Of a stretch of 64,000 bases of DNA, positions 22,707-35,111 are shown piece by piece. Each line of letters opens with the position of its first letter. Within the stretch, counting starts at the first letter, position 1. The notes under the pieces are model-generated. The model was not told the DNA's origin. It did not search any database and saw only the letters and a program-made list of their open reading frames with translations. This DNA comes from Cordia subcordata (Eukaryota > Streptophyta > Magnoliopsida > Boraginales > Cordiaceae): assembly GCA_028554755.1 (NCBI GenBank), contig JAPTOF010000020.1, forward strand, positions 7,941,001 through 8,005,000, in the 5' to 3' direction. Position numbers and translations under genes: made by a program.

Positions 22707-24140
22707 CTAAACTTTATCCTGTTTAGGATCACTTTGGGTCGATTCTCCCTTCTTCATTATTTGAATCGGACCTTTCAACGCGTCCTTCATTGATTCGAAC
22801 ACGTCATCCAAGGAATAGTTTTCTTCTTCCTCTGGATCCTGTGATTGTCCTGCAAGACAGAAATATCTGCTGCCTTGGGGCGAAATCTCCATTGACTTCT
22901 CGGACTTTTCTGAAGATGTATCACTTTGTTGAGCGAATTGTATCATCTCCTCTTTGACATTATCCATATACTGCAACATTATATCCTGCAAAGATATGGA
23001 TGGATTATCCTTCTGCAACTTATTCACGAACTGTTCAAACCATGATGTTGGTTGAATTGTTGCTTTTTGTTTCTCTTTAGCTTCCTTCTTGTATTGTTGA
23101 AGCTTTTCTTCAATTTCCTTGATAAGATCCTGAGAATATAATTGATTCGTCTTTGGATCTTTCTGAATCATCTTTTGCCAGAATTTGGTGAAGAATATCC
23201 TCTTCAAACACGGAACATGCTTATCTGCATGACTCACTTCTGGGATCCATCTGACAATCCAAGGAATTGAGAACTCCAGAAAGAAATACATTGTTGCAGT
23301 ACCTTCAACTGATTGTTGATTAAAAGTCTGCATCTTGGGTGATACTTCCTTCCATCTTTTATAAAGATCCCGAACAGTTCGAAGTATGGATGAATTTGGA
23401 TCAAAATAATTCCACCAAATAATAAACCACGATGGAATATCCTTATTAAGGATAGTACCAGCCATCTTCACAAACCATGAATGCTTATGCTGGTCATTCT
23501 CAAAATAAAATACTTTTGAGAATCCTTCCACATAATCCCAATAAGAGTATAGAATGGGACCTTGTTGTGTTGATATCACATAGGACTTCAGTTTATGTGT
23601 TGAAAGTCACCAATGCTCTGCATTGATAAGAGTCTTCACATAGATCTTGCTATAAGCAATATCTTTGGACATCATATCTGCCTTTCCACTCTTTTTGAAG
23701 CGTTCAAAATCTGCAGATTGCGTTTCCATGAGAATCTTCTCATAGTGGTGTCTCGTCTTGTAAGACTGTGCTGGGAATGAGAAATCATCCAAGTATTTGG
23801 ACATCAACAACCATGGATCTTGTTGATCTATGAGATCCTTCTGTGACAAATAGAGAATTATTTCCTCTCCTGCATTCTGTGTATATTGCACAGATTCATC
23901 TTGCTCTATAGTATTTAGAGCTGAAGCGAAAGAACTTATATTTCTTTCTTCTGCTTTTTTCTCCAGTTCTTCAAGAAACTTTATTGTTTCTTAATATATT
24001 GGTGAACTGGGATGGGGAAGGTTAATATCAAACTTCTGAGCACGCAATATATTTTTACGTACTTCAGCTTATTCAGAAGCAATTTCTAATGCTTTATTTG
24101 CATAGAAATAATCAGGAGCATTATTTCTCCCTTTACCTCT
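22707..24140 (-). pseudogene. dORF, nearly full length, antisense
   Basis: Minus-strand dORF from its stop (22707-22709) to the RGKGRNNAPDYF segment; most of the Arg/Gly-rich N terminus is replaced at 24141 by unrelated DNA. The C-terminal 290 codons and a central 94-codon block are open, separated by a stop near 23607 (CAG-to-CAC type change nearby). Another stop occurs near 23992. Confidence 0.88.
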
Positions 24141-24302
24141 ATCAGCTTTATTGAATGATGATAAGGAAGAATACAAGAATTGTTCAGATATAGAACAATG
24201 AAGAAATGCAGTTTTGAAGGTGGTAGAATATGGTACTACTACAGAAAGAATCAATTGAAGAATTTTTGAAATAATTCAGAAAGAAGAATTGAGGAATCAT
24301 AT
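24141..24302. other. Non-viral filler between two viral copies
   Basis: About 160 bases match no other part of the viral unit in this window. They separate an antisense dORF from a sense MP 3' end. It could be host filler DNA captured at a repaired junction, or sequence from another viral variant. I see no recognisable gene or motif. Confidence 0.6.
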
Positions 24303-24426
24303 CCTGCAACAAAAAGTACAGGGAATTAAGATAAATGAGGATAATATTACTCAGGGTATATATAATAATCCTGAAGACACTTTTAGACCAGAAATAACTG
24401 AGTCAGAATTAAACTTTCCAGTTTAA
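24303..24426 (+). pseudogene. MP C-terminal fragment
   Basis: The last about 40 MP codons, ending in ELNFPV and TAA at 24424-24426, two bases before the CP start at 24429. The rest of MP is missing. Confidence 0.85.
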
Positions 24427-24428
24427 TC

Positions 24429-26236
24429 ATGAATCAAAATAAAATTGATTTCAGTCCAGGCAGTTCAGCTAGAAAACAAATACAAGCTGAATTTCAAAAA
24501 CCTATATATCAACCTTTCAGAGATTGGTTTGCTAAAAATATTAATTTAGCAGAAAGACAAATACTCCAAAATGAATTCTATAACCATTTGGAAAATATAA
24601 ATGAAATAAAAGATTTTATTCCATGGTTTTTAGAAAATTATCTAGGGGATCATATTAATGTCCTAGAAAAATATTGGAAATTAAAAAATGGAGAACAAGT
24701 TGAATCGATTTATCCTCCTACACATCAAGCCATAATAATGGATAAAGAAAGATTGAAATTATATGCTAATGCTTTCTTTAATCTGCAAGAGAATGAAACT
24801 CTTGTAACCACAACAAAAAATATAAATGATGTGGTAAAACAAAATAATTTTACTAATTTGTATTTAGTAACCTTAGGAGAACAAATATTATTTCTCAATA
24901 ATAGGTTATTAAAGAATTATGAATTAATAATGGATTTAAAAAATTCTCTGGAGAAATTGCAAAAAAGCAATAATAATAAGGAAGATAAAATTGGGAAACT
25001 TCAAGATTCGAAGTAATCCAATACACCTCCTCCGTAAATAAAAAATTTTAAATTAAGTCAAGTATCAGAATTTGAGAAACTTCTTGATAATAAGTTTAAG
25101 ACATTCAAATTAAATGTCATAACTAAAGAAGAAGTTCCAGATCTAGTTGATAATATACATCAGCAAGAAATTGTTAATGAAACTCTTAATAGAATAAAGA
25201 GTAAAAATAAATTTGCTGATAAACCGGTCCAGAAAAAATATTATTATCCAAGACCGACACCTCAAGATGTTTTGTTTGAGGAATTACCTAATGAACAAAC
25301 TTACTATAATGGTAAGACGATATATGAGTGGAATATAGATGGCCATTCAGATCAACAAATATATAATACCATCCATAGAATGATGATGTATGCTACAATT
25401 TGTAGGCAACATAACAATACGGATAAAAGTATTGCTTTGATGATAATAGCAGGGTTCACATGCCAGCTTAAAGGTTGGTGGGAAAATTATCTCAATGAAA
25501 CCCAACGTCAAACTGTCTTAAATACTACAAGGACAGAAAATAATATAGTTAAACAGAAAGCTGCTTATACTTTAACAATAAATATTTGTGAACATTTTAC
25601 AGGAAAATTCACAACAAATGCAGAGAATATAAGATCTCTAATCTTGAATCTCAAGTGTCCTACTCTTACCTCATTTAGGTGGTACAAGGATGTATTCCTT
25701 AGTATAGTAATGGAACTACCAGATGCTAATCAGGCACATTGGAAGTCTAAATTTATAGATGGTCTTCCACAATTATTTGCTGAAAGAGTAAAGAAAACTC
25801 TTAGGATAGGAATCTCACCTATTGATTATGATAATCTTACATATGGCATGATAATAGGAAAATGCATGCAAGAAGGTTTAGCTTTATGTAATGAAATTAA
25901 GTTAAATCAACAAATTAAAAAACAAAAGTTAACAGAGAAGTCGCAATTAGGACAATTCTGTGAACAATTTGGTATTGAAATGGGTCAATCCAAAGAAACC
26001 TAAGAAATATACTAGGTTTTCTAATATTCAGAAATATAATTCTCAGTCTATCGTAAGAAAATAGCTGCTAGAACAGAGAGAAAGAAAATCAGAAAAGCTA
26101 TAAAAACAACAGGATATAAACGAATTAGATCAAAATCTAATCCTCCTGTGTTATAAATGTGGCGAGAATAGGTCATATTGCTCAAATGTCCCATAAAAAA
26201 GAAAATAAAAGCATTAAATATGGAGGAAGATTGAAA
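24429..26236 (+). pseudogene. Coat protein, full length, frameshifted
   Basis: CP with intact start and 195 open codons, a shift and stop at about 25000-25016, then an open block from 25272 to 26003 with the capsid core GWWENYL. After that the basic tail and zinc knuckle (about 26145-26190) are broken by several small changes at CAG, CTG and CCG sites. A TGA lies in the frame leading into Pol. Confidence 0.9.
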
Positions 26237-26246
26237 AGAAAATCTT

Positions 26247-28802
26247 ATGAAAGTAATGCTTAATTCTGAATCTGAACAAGAAGATCAAAAAGATCTTAAT
26301 GACTCAGAGGAATCTAGCTCTGAGGATAATCTGAAATATTTATCAGAAGAATCTGAAATGACAAATAGTTCAGAAGAGGATTATAAACCTTGTGATAATT
26401 GTATGAATACTATACAAAAAGATGAAAATGATAATTTCTATCAATTGTTATCACAGTTCAGAAATATGGAACTGAATGTTTTAACTAATGATAATATAAT
26501 TGAATTACTCAGAACAATAAAAGATTCTGAAATCCGTAATAAAATCTTGGAATCTTTAGGACAATTAAAGGAACCTGAAGAATTAACAGTCCAAGAACAA
26601 GAAAATTTCATTCCTTATACTTTATCAGAAGTAAGAAAGAGAATGGAAGAAAAACAGAATATAAAATCCTCTATAACCTCTGTAACTACTATACAGGATT
26701 TAAAAGAGGAAGTTAATAATTTGAAAACTGAAGTTAAAAGGTTAACTCAGGATAATCTTGAAATTAATAAAAGATTAGATAAGTTGGATAAGGGAAAAAA
26801 TAAAATTGAAGAACCTGAATCCAGTACTAATCAAGAATTAGAACCATTTTTAGGTAAGATGGAATATATAACATCTCAGAAATGGTTAGTTAAAATTGAT
26901 TTGTTAATACAGGGTGAATACAAAAAAGAATTAATTGCGTTAATAGATAGTGGTGGAGATTTAAATTGTATTCAGGAAGGATTAATTCCTACAAAATATT
27001 TTGAAAAAACCACACATACTTTATCGAGTGCTAGTGGTAATAAAATGGATATATTATATAAGTTATCTAAAGCTTATATCTGTGTTAATAAACAATGTAT
27101 TCCTAATAGCTTTGTATTAGTAAGAAATATGACTAATCAGGTTATATTAGGAACCCCATTTATTAATAAAATATTTCCAATAAAAGAAATTACTAATAAT
27201 GGAATAATTGGTAATTTTGAAGGAAATGAAATTCAATTTGAATTTATTAAAGACCCCATAACTAGGGTACTGAATGAAATGGTTGAGTTAATAAAAGCTA
27301 AAAACAACCAAGTAAATTTCTTGAATCAAGAAATTAACTCATTAATAATGAGAGATTACAGAATCCATATTTGAAACAACGTATAGAGTTGTTAATTAAT
27401 CAATTCTCAGCAGAGATTTGTGCTGATCATCTTAATGCATTTTGGGATAGAAAAAAACATATTGTTAGTCCGCCATATGCAGATGATTTTGATGAAAGAA
27501 TGATAACAACAAAATCAAGACCTGCTCAAATGAATGAACAAGAACAGGTTAGATGTAGAGAAGAAATAAATATGTTTCTACAAAAAGGGTTAATAAGAGA
27601 ATCCAAGTCAGCTTGGAGTTGTACTGGTTTTTATGTGAATAAAAAATCAGAAATTGAAAGAGGGTCTCCAAGATTAGTTGTTAATTATAAACCTCTTAAT
27701 AAAGTTTTGAAATGGATAAGATACCCACTTCCTAATAAAAAGGATTTGATTAATAGAATACATGATGCGTGTGTATTTTTAAAATTTGATATGAAATCTG
27801 GCTATTACCAAATACAGGTAGTAGAAAAAGATAGATATAAAACTGCTTTTGTAGTACCATTTGGTCATTATGAATGGAATGTAATGCCTTTTGGTTTGAA
27901 AATGCTCCTTCCGAATTCGTAAGATTATGAATGATATATTTATACCATATAATAATTTTATGGTAGTTTATATTGATGATGTCTTAGTATTTTCAAAAGA
28001 CATTAATACACATTTCAAACATCTTGAAATATTCAAGAATCTTGTAATCCAAAATGGATTAGTTGTCTCAAAACCAAAAATGGTGATTTTTCAATCTAAA
28101 ATCAGATTTTTGGGATATAATATTGAAGATGGGAAAATAATTCCTATTGATAGGAGTATTGAATTGGCTTCTAAATTTCCAGATGAAATTTTGGAAAAAA
28201 CTCAATTGCAAAGATTTCTTGGCAGTCTTAATTACATTCAGCCTTATTATAAGAATTTGGCTAATGATACTGCTATTTTATATGAGAGATCGAGAAATCC
28301 CCTTCCCCTTGGTCACAAAGTCATACTGAGGCAGTGAGAGTGATTAAATCTAAAGTCAAACAGTTGCCTTGTCTTATGCTTGCAAATCCACAATGGAATA
28401 AGATTATGAAGACAGACGCTCGATATTGGTTATGGTGGAATACTCAAACAAGTTCAACCAACCACAAAACAAGAATTTTTGGTTCGCTTCACATCAGGAA
28501 AATGGAGTGAAAGCCAGAAGAATTATGCTACTGTTGCAAAAGAAATTTTAGCTATTGTCAACAGTGTTTTGAAATTCCAAGATGATCTTTTAAATAAAAA
28601 GTTTTTGATCAAAACTGATTGCAAATCTGCAAAATTTATGTTTAACAAAGATTTTAAACATGATGTTTCGAAATATATGTTCGCAAGATGGCAAACATAT
28701 TTAGCCCCTTTTGAATTTGAAATCAAACATATTCTGGGAAAGAATAATACTTTGCCTTATTTTTTGTCCCGTGAATATCTGCAGGGGAATGCAACCTCCT
28801 GA
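26247..28802 (+). pseudogene. Pol, full length, frameshifted
   Basis: The most complete Pol together with 40993-43543. From ATG 26247 it has an acidic N terminus, coiled coil, protease at about residue 234 (IDSGGD, Gly for the usual Ala after DSG), RT with FDMKSGYYQI and YIDD at 27969-27980, and RNase H. Breaks fall near 27345, 27900-27915, 28293 and 28412, several at CTG or CAG. The final RNase H Asp is Tyr here (LPYFLSRE), shared only with the 31526-32317 copy. TGA at 28800-28802. Confidence 0.92.
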
Positions 28803-30393
28803 GGGGGGTTTTCAAGGCCGTGGGAAATATGCCCATGGTGGATCATCAAGAGGCCGTGGCAAATATGGTCATGGTAGAGGTAAAGGGAGAAATAATGCTC
28901 CTGATTATTTCTATGCAAATAAAGCATTAGAAATTGCTTCTGAAGAAGCTGAAGTACGTAAAAATATATTGCGTGCTCAGAAGTTTGATATTAACCTTCC
29001 CAATCCCAGTTCACCAATATATTCAGAAACAATAAAGTTTCTTGAAGAACTGGAGAAAAAAGCAGAAGAAAGAAATATAAGTTCTTTCGCTTCAGCTCTA
29101 AATACTATAGAGCAAGATGAATCTGTGCAATATACACGAATGCAGGAGAGGAAATAATTCTCTATTTGTCACGTAGGATCTCATAGATCAACAGATCCAT
29201 GGTTGTTGATGTCCAAATACTTGGATGATTTCTCATTCCCAACGATCTTACAAGACGAGACACCACTATGAGAAGATTCTCATGGAAACGCAATCTGCAG
29301 ATTTTGAACGCTTCAAAAAGAGTGGAAAGGCAGATATGATGTCCAAAGATATTGCTTATAGCAAGATCTATGTGAAGACTCTTATCAATGCAGAGCAATG
29401 GGGACTTTCAACACATAAACTGAAGTCCTATGTGATATCAACACAACAAGGTCCCATTCTATACTCTTATTGGGATTATGTGGAAGGATTCTCAAAAGTA
29501 TTTTATTTTGAGAATGACCAGCATAAGCATTCATGGTTTGTGAAGATGGCTGGTACTATCCTTAATAAGGATATTCCATCGTGGTTTATTATTTGGTGGA
29601 ATTATTTTGGTCCAAATTCATCCATACTTCCAGAACCGTTCCAGGATCTTTATAAAAGATGGAAGGAAGTATCTCCAAAGATGCAGAATCTACATCAACA
29701 ATCAGTTGAAGGTACTGCAACAATGTATTTCTTTCTGGAGTTCTCAATTCCTTGGATTGTCAGATGGATCCCAGAAGTGAGTCATGCAGATAAGCATGTT
29801 CCGTGTTTGAAGAGGATATTCTTCACCAAATTCTGGCAAAGATGATTCGTAAAGATCCAAAGACGAATCAATTATATTCTCAGGATCTTATCAAGGAAAT
29901 TGAAGAAAAGCTTCAACAATACAAGAAGGAAGCTAAAGAGAAACAAAAAGCAACAATTCAACCAAAATCATGGTTTGAACAGTTCGTGAATAAGTTGCAG
30001 AAGGATAATCCATCCATATCTTTGCAGGATATAATGTTGCAATATATGGATAATGTCAAAGAGGAGATGATACAATTCGCTCAACAAAGTGATACATCTT
30101 CAGAAAAGTCCGAGAAGTCAATGGAGATTTCGCCCCAAGGCAGCAGATATTTCTGTCTTGCCGGACAATCACAGGATCTAGAGGAAGAAGAAAACTATTC
30201 CTTGGATGACGTGTTCGAATCAATGAAGGACGCGTTGAAAGGTCCGATTCAAATAATGAAGAAGGGAGAATCGACCCAAAGTGATCCTAAACAGATAAAG
30301 TTTAGGAAAAGAGAAAAGAATAGTGATGATCATGATGTCGTGGAGAAAGCGGTCGTGATTATTGCTTCAAGACAAAGAGGAATCGATGACTAA
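28789..30393 (+). pseudogene. dORF, full length, frameshifted
   Basis: Full-length dORF whose ATG (28789) overlaps the Pol stop by 14 bases. The Arg/Gly-rich start (RGKYAHGGSSRGRGKYGHGR) is intact and open to about 29157. Between 29135 and 29250 several CAG sites are altered, shifting frame; the core is open again at 29225-29845, and the helix plus acidic tail at 29803-30393. Expected full size about 530 residues. Function unknown. Confidence 0.9.
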
Positions 30394-31128
30394 ATAATAA
30401 GTCCAACAGATTTCACAAAAGTTTCACAGATATGGACAGTGTCCACTATTCATAAAAGTAGTGGAGAAAGCGTAGATAAACAAGAGTTTACTTTTTACTG
30501 CTTGTAATTATTGTGTTTCCGGATCTCAAATCAGGAGTCCGAGGAAAATTGTTTTGAACTTATGTTTCAAATTCGAGGCTTCAATTGTCTATAAAAGCCA
30601 TGACTCGGGAAGCAGAAACATAAGCTAGGAATTAGAAAGAATTTTTATATTTTGTAAATTTTGAAAACAAATAAAAAGTTCAGAGTTTTTTTTTACAGGT
30701 ACTCTCTCTTTTTATTTTCTTGTCAACTTTTATTTTTTGAATTGAATTCTTGGCCTCAATGATAGGCTGAGTTGTTGATGAATTGATATAATGTTGATAT
30801 AACATAAGAGTTGATTTAAGCCAATTTTAGATGCAGTTGATAATCCTCAAATGTTTCCGCTGATATGTTCTAACTTAAGGATTATGATATATCTGTGATA
30901 TTGCTTGGAGTTCTGGTTCGAAGTATATGATTGAATCCTAGGAGTGTCCCAGGTTTGTTGCCATTGCCGTGGGATTGGCGTAGGCGTTTTTGACCTTCTT
31001 CTCTGTTCACTCCAGATTAGGGTTTAATGATATATTAGGTAATTTTCCAGGGATCCAATCTGTTGTTTGCATATCTCAGATATAGCTTAAATCTTAAGGA
31101 TCTGCATTATATCCACGGACTGCTATTT
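30394..31128 (+). promoter_or_regulatory. Viral IR with promoter, truncated just before PBS
   Basis: Plus-strand IR with TATAAAAG at 30590-30597, polyA signal and leader. It ends at about 31128, some 30 bases before where the PBS would be, and is followed by a T/A-rich filler and a diverged antisense IR. Confidence 0.85.
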
Positions 31129-31525
31129 TATTTTCAATAATATTATTTTATTTTCTGATACCAACTATGTACTGAGGCCCGGATGATAAGCCGCAAATAA
31201 CAAACAGCCGCGGACATAGACCAGTCCTTAAGCTTAAGCGATATTCCTAGTTAACAGACTGGATCTAAAGAACTTACAGCCATTATACAGATATGTCTCT
31301 GTGGGAACCTTTCAGCCCTTCAAACGCCTTTCAACATCAACAACGGCAACTGGGCAATAATTCCATTGAGATGTACATGTATAAGGCATGCTAAGATCTT
31401 GCCTGTTATCAAGAAATATATCCTACTCTCAAGAAATAATCATGACAGCGGAGTATTTGAGAGTTATCCTCAAGGTCTGAGTAGTATAGCCTAAGACAAG
31501 CTATTATGGTATGTTGGAAATATAA
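31129..31525 (-). promoter_or_regulatory. Diverged IR/leader of a related second virus
   Basis: After about 25 A/T-rich bases, 31153-31525 reads as an antisense leader with the same order of landmarks as the main virus: CTGATACCA (PBS core, 31155-31163), GAGGCCC, GATGATAAG, CCGCAAATA, CCTTAAG, AACAGACTGGATC, CAGCGGA and TTTGAG.GTTATC. Identity is much lower than between any two other IR copies here, which are almost identical. I infer a different species or genome component of the same group. Confidence 0.65.
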
Positions 31526-32317
31526 ATTTCAAACATCTTGAAATATTCAAGAATCTTGTAATCCAAAATGGATTAGTTGTCTCAAAACCAAAAATGGTGA
31601 TTTTTCAATCTAAAATCAGATTTTTGGGATATAATATTGAAGATGGGAAAATAATTCCTATTGATAGGAGTATTGAATTTGCTTCTAAATTTCCAGATGA
31701 AATTTTGGAAAAAACTCAATTGCAAAGATTTCTTGGCAGTCTTAATTACATTCAGCCTTATTATAAGAATTTGGCTGATGATACTGCTATTTTATATGAG
31801 AGACTGAGGAAATCCCCTTCCCCTTGGTCACAAAGTCATACTGAGGCAGTGAGAGTGATTAAATCTAAAGTCAAACAGTTGCCTTGTCTTATGCTTGCAA
31901 ATCCACAATGGGATAAGATTGTGGAGACAGACGCTCGATATTGGTTATGGTGGAATTCTCAAACAAGTTCAACCAACCACAAAACAAGAATTTTTGGTTC
32001 GCTTCACATCAGGAAAATGGAGTGAAAGCCAGAAGAATTATGCACCTGTTGCAAAAGAAATTTTAGCTATTGTCAACAGTGTTTTAAAATTCCAAGATGA
32101 TCTTTTAAATAAAAAGTTTTTGATCAAAACTGATTGCAAATCTGCAAAATTTATGTTTAACAAAGATTTTAAACATGATGTTTCGAAATATATGTTCGCA
32201 AGATGGCAAACATATTTAGCCCCTTTTGAATTTGAAATCAAACATATTCTGGGAAAGAATAATACTTTGCCTTATTTTTTGTCCCGTGAATATCTGCAGG
32301 GGAATGCAACCTCCTGA
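31526..32317 (+). pseudogene. Pol C-terminal part: RT end and RNase H
   Basis: Sense Pol from the segment after YIDD (FKHLEIFKNL) to the stop at 32315-32317. One break at about 31935 (TCTG to TCG type change) splits RNase H between first Asp and the rest. It shares LGKNNTLPYFLSRE with 26247-28802, so the two derive from one another. Confidence 0.9.
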
Positions 32318-33814
32318 GGGGGGTTTTCAAGGCCGTGGGAAATATGCCCATGGTGGATCATCAAGAGGCCGTGGCAAATATGGTCATGGTAGAGGTAAAG
32401 GGAGAAATAATGCTCCTGATTATTTCTATGCAAATAAAGCATTAGAAATTGCTTCTGAAGAAGTAAATGCGTAAAATATATTGCGTGCTCGTAAGTTTGA
32501 TATTAACCTTCCCAATCCGGTTCACTAATATATTCGAAACAATAAAGTTTCTTGAAGAATCGAGAAAAAGCGTAAGAAAGAAATATAAGTTCTTTCGCTT
32601 CAGCTCTAAATACTATAGAGCAAGATGAATCATGCAATACACAGAATGCAGGAGAGGAAATAATTCTCTATTTGTCACAGAAGGATCTCATAGATCAACA
32701 GGATCCATGGTTGTTGATGTCCAAATACTTGGATGATTTCTCATTCCCAGCACAGTCTTACAAGACGAGACACCACTATGAGAAGATTCTCATGGAAACG
32801 CAATCTGCAGATTTTGAACGCTTCAAAAAGAGTGGAAAGGCAGATATGATGTCCAAAGATATTGCTTATAGCAAGATCTATGTGAAGACTCTTATCAATG
32901 CAGAGCAATGGGGACTTTCAACACATAAACTGAAGTCCTATGTGATATCAACACAACAAGGTCCCATTCTATACTCTTATTGGGATTATGTGGAAGGATT
33001 CTCAAAAGTATTTTATTTTGAGAATGACCAGCATAAGCATTCATGGTTTGTGAAGATGGCTGGTACTATCCTTAATAAGGATATTCCATCGTGGTTTATT
33101 ATTTGGTGGAATTATTTTGGTCCAAATTCATCCATACTTCCGTAACTGCTTCGGGATCTTTATAAAAGATGGAAGGAAGTATCTCCAAAGATGCAGAATC
33201 TACATCAACAATCAGTTGAAGGTACTGCAACAATGTATTTCTTTCTGGAGTTCTCAATTCCTTGGATTGTCAGATGGATCCCAGAAGTGAGTCATGCAGA
33301 TAAGCATGTTCCGTGTTTGAAGAGGATATTCTTCACCAAATTCTGGCAAAGATGATTCAGAAAGATCCAAAGACGAATCAATTATATTCTCGTGATCTTA
33401 TCAAGGAAATTGAAGAAAAGCTTCAACAATACAAGAAGGAAGCTAAAGAGAAACAAAAAGCAACAATTCAACCAAAATCATGGTTTGAACAGTTCGTGAA
33501 TAAGTTGCAGAAGGATAATCCATCCATATCTTTGCAGGATATAATGTTGCAATATATGGATAATGTCAAAGAGGAGATGATACAATTCGCTCAACAAAGT
33601 GATACATCTTCAGAAAAGTCCGAGAAGTCAATGGAGATTTCGCCCCAAGGCGTGAGATATTTCTGTCTTGCCGGACAATCACAGGATCTAGAGGAAGAAG
33701 AAAACTATTCCTTGGATGACGTGTTCGAATCAATGAAGGACGCGTTGAAAGGTCCGATTCAAATAATGAAGAAGGGAGAATCGACCCAAAGTGATCCTAA
33801 ACAGGATAAAGTTT
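32304..33814 (+). pseudogene. dORF, full length, frameshifted
   Basis: Same layout as 28789-30393 and sharing its private changes (for example NLPNP). The Arg/Gly-rich start is intact; 32463-32640 is heavily altered at CAG and CTG sites, the core is open at 32672-33145, a CAG-to-CGT change at 33142 makes a stop, and the C-terminal part is open to the stop at 33814-33816. Confidence 0.9.
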
Positions 33815-34073
33815 AGGAAAAAGAGAAAAGAATAGTGATGATCATGATGTCAGTGGAGAAAGCGGTCGTGATTATTGCTTCAAGACAAAGAGGAATCTGA
33901 TGACTAAATAATAAGTCCAACAGATTTCACAAAAGTTTCTGTCGTATATGGACAGGTGTCCACTATTCATAAAAGTAGTGGAGAAACTGTAGATAAACAG
34001 TAGTTTACTTTTTACTGTTTGTAATTATTGTGTTTCCCAGATCTCAAATCTGTGGAGTCCGAGGAAAATTGTT
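33815..34073 (+). promoter_or_regulatory. IR fragment without TATA box
   Basis: The first about 260 bases of the IR after dORF, ending shortly before the TATA box, where it is fused to MP at about codon 21. The junction deletes core promoter, leader, PBS and MP start, so the following MP, CP copies have no viral promoter directly upstream. Confidence 0.8.
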
Positions 34074-35109
34074 TTGAAGGAAGAATATGATATTCCTAAG
34101 AATTTAGAATTGTTAAATAAATGGACAATTCCTAAAATAGAACCAAGGATGATATATTCTTTTGGTACTTTTGATAAATTAAGTTTTAAACAAATTGTTA
34201 AAACTTGTGAAGAATCTGTTCCTATACATAATGAGGAATTGACTATTAAATTGCTTAGTCAAGATGATATTGATGCATATACATCAGAATATAAGTTCTT
34301 GCATATTGGACTTGTTCAGGTAGCTTTTAAACCTCTTACATTATCTGGTTTACCTGAATCATTTTTATCTGTATTACGTGATGCTCGTAATATGAACTGG
34401 CGTCAATCTATCATGGGTATAATGGAATCCAGTTTAGCTCATGGTCCAATATATTTTAATGCTTATCCGAATTTACAATTATCTTTGTCGGATGTTAATA
34501 TTCTGGATGCGTTAACTTTATATGTGAAAACGCATGGTTATAATTATTTGCCAGGTACAGAAGTAATTTGTATCTGTTATAGGGTGTATTTTAAGCCTTT
34601 ATATACTTTGAATCCAAAGTGTAAGTTGATGAATACAAATCAACAAGAAACTATAATCTTTGAAACTAATTTCAATAGATCTAAAATTACAACTCGTAGA
34701 TCTATTAAATGGGATGAAATAAACTTTCCAGAAACATGGTTAGCTGAAAAGATAATTCCAGCAACACCATTAATAAATGAAGATTTGGTGGATGCAATCC
34801 AAACATCTACTGGAGATATTCAAATACAGTTTAATAGGAAAAGTACATCTGAAATAGGTGGAAGTTCAGGACTAGGAAAATCTAGGTATTCTAGAACTAG
34901 TTCAATACATTCTTATATTTCTCCTATAAATTATAGAGTTGAGTTACCCAATACTGTAGGGAGTTCATCTTCTAAATCAGAATCCAAAACCTGCAACAAA
35001 AAGTACAGGAATTAAGATAAATGAGGATAATATTGCTCAGGTATATATAATAATCTCAAGACACTTTTAGACCAGAAATAATCGAGTCGAAATTAAACTT
35101 TCCATTTAA
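34074..35109 (+). pseudogene. Movement protein lacking start, long open stretch
   Basis: The longest open MP stretch: 313 codons from about codon 21 through the conserved core (GPIYFNAYPNLQLSLSD, KTHGYNYLPG) to the Ser-rich tail. Frame is lost at about 34983 and again near 35090, at CTG/CAG sites. TAA at 35107-35109. The N terminus is missing through fusion with IR. Confidence 0.9.
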
Positions 35110-35111
35110 TC

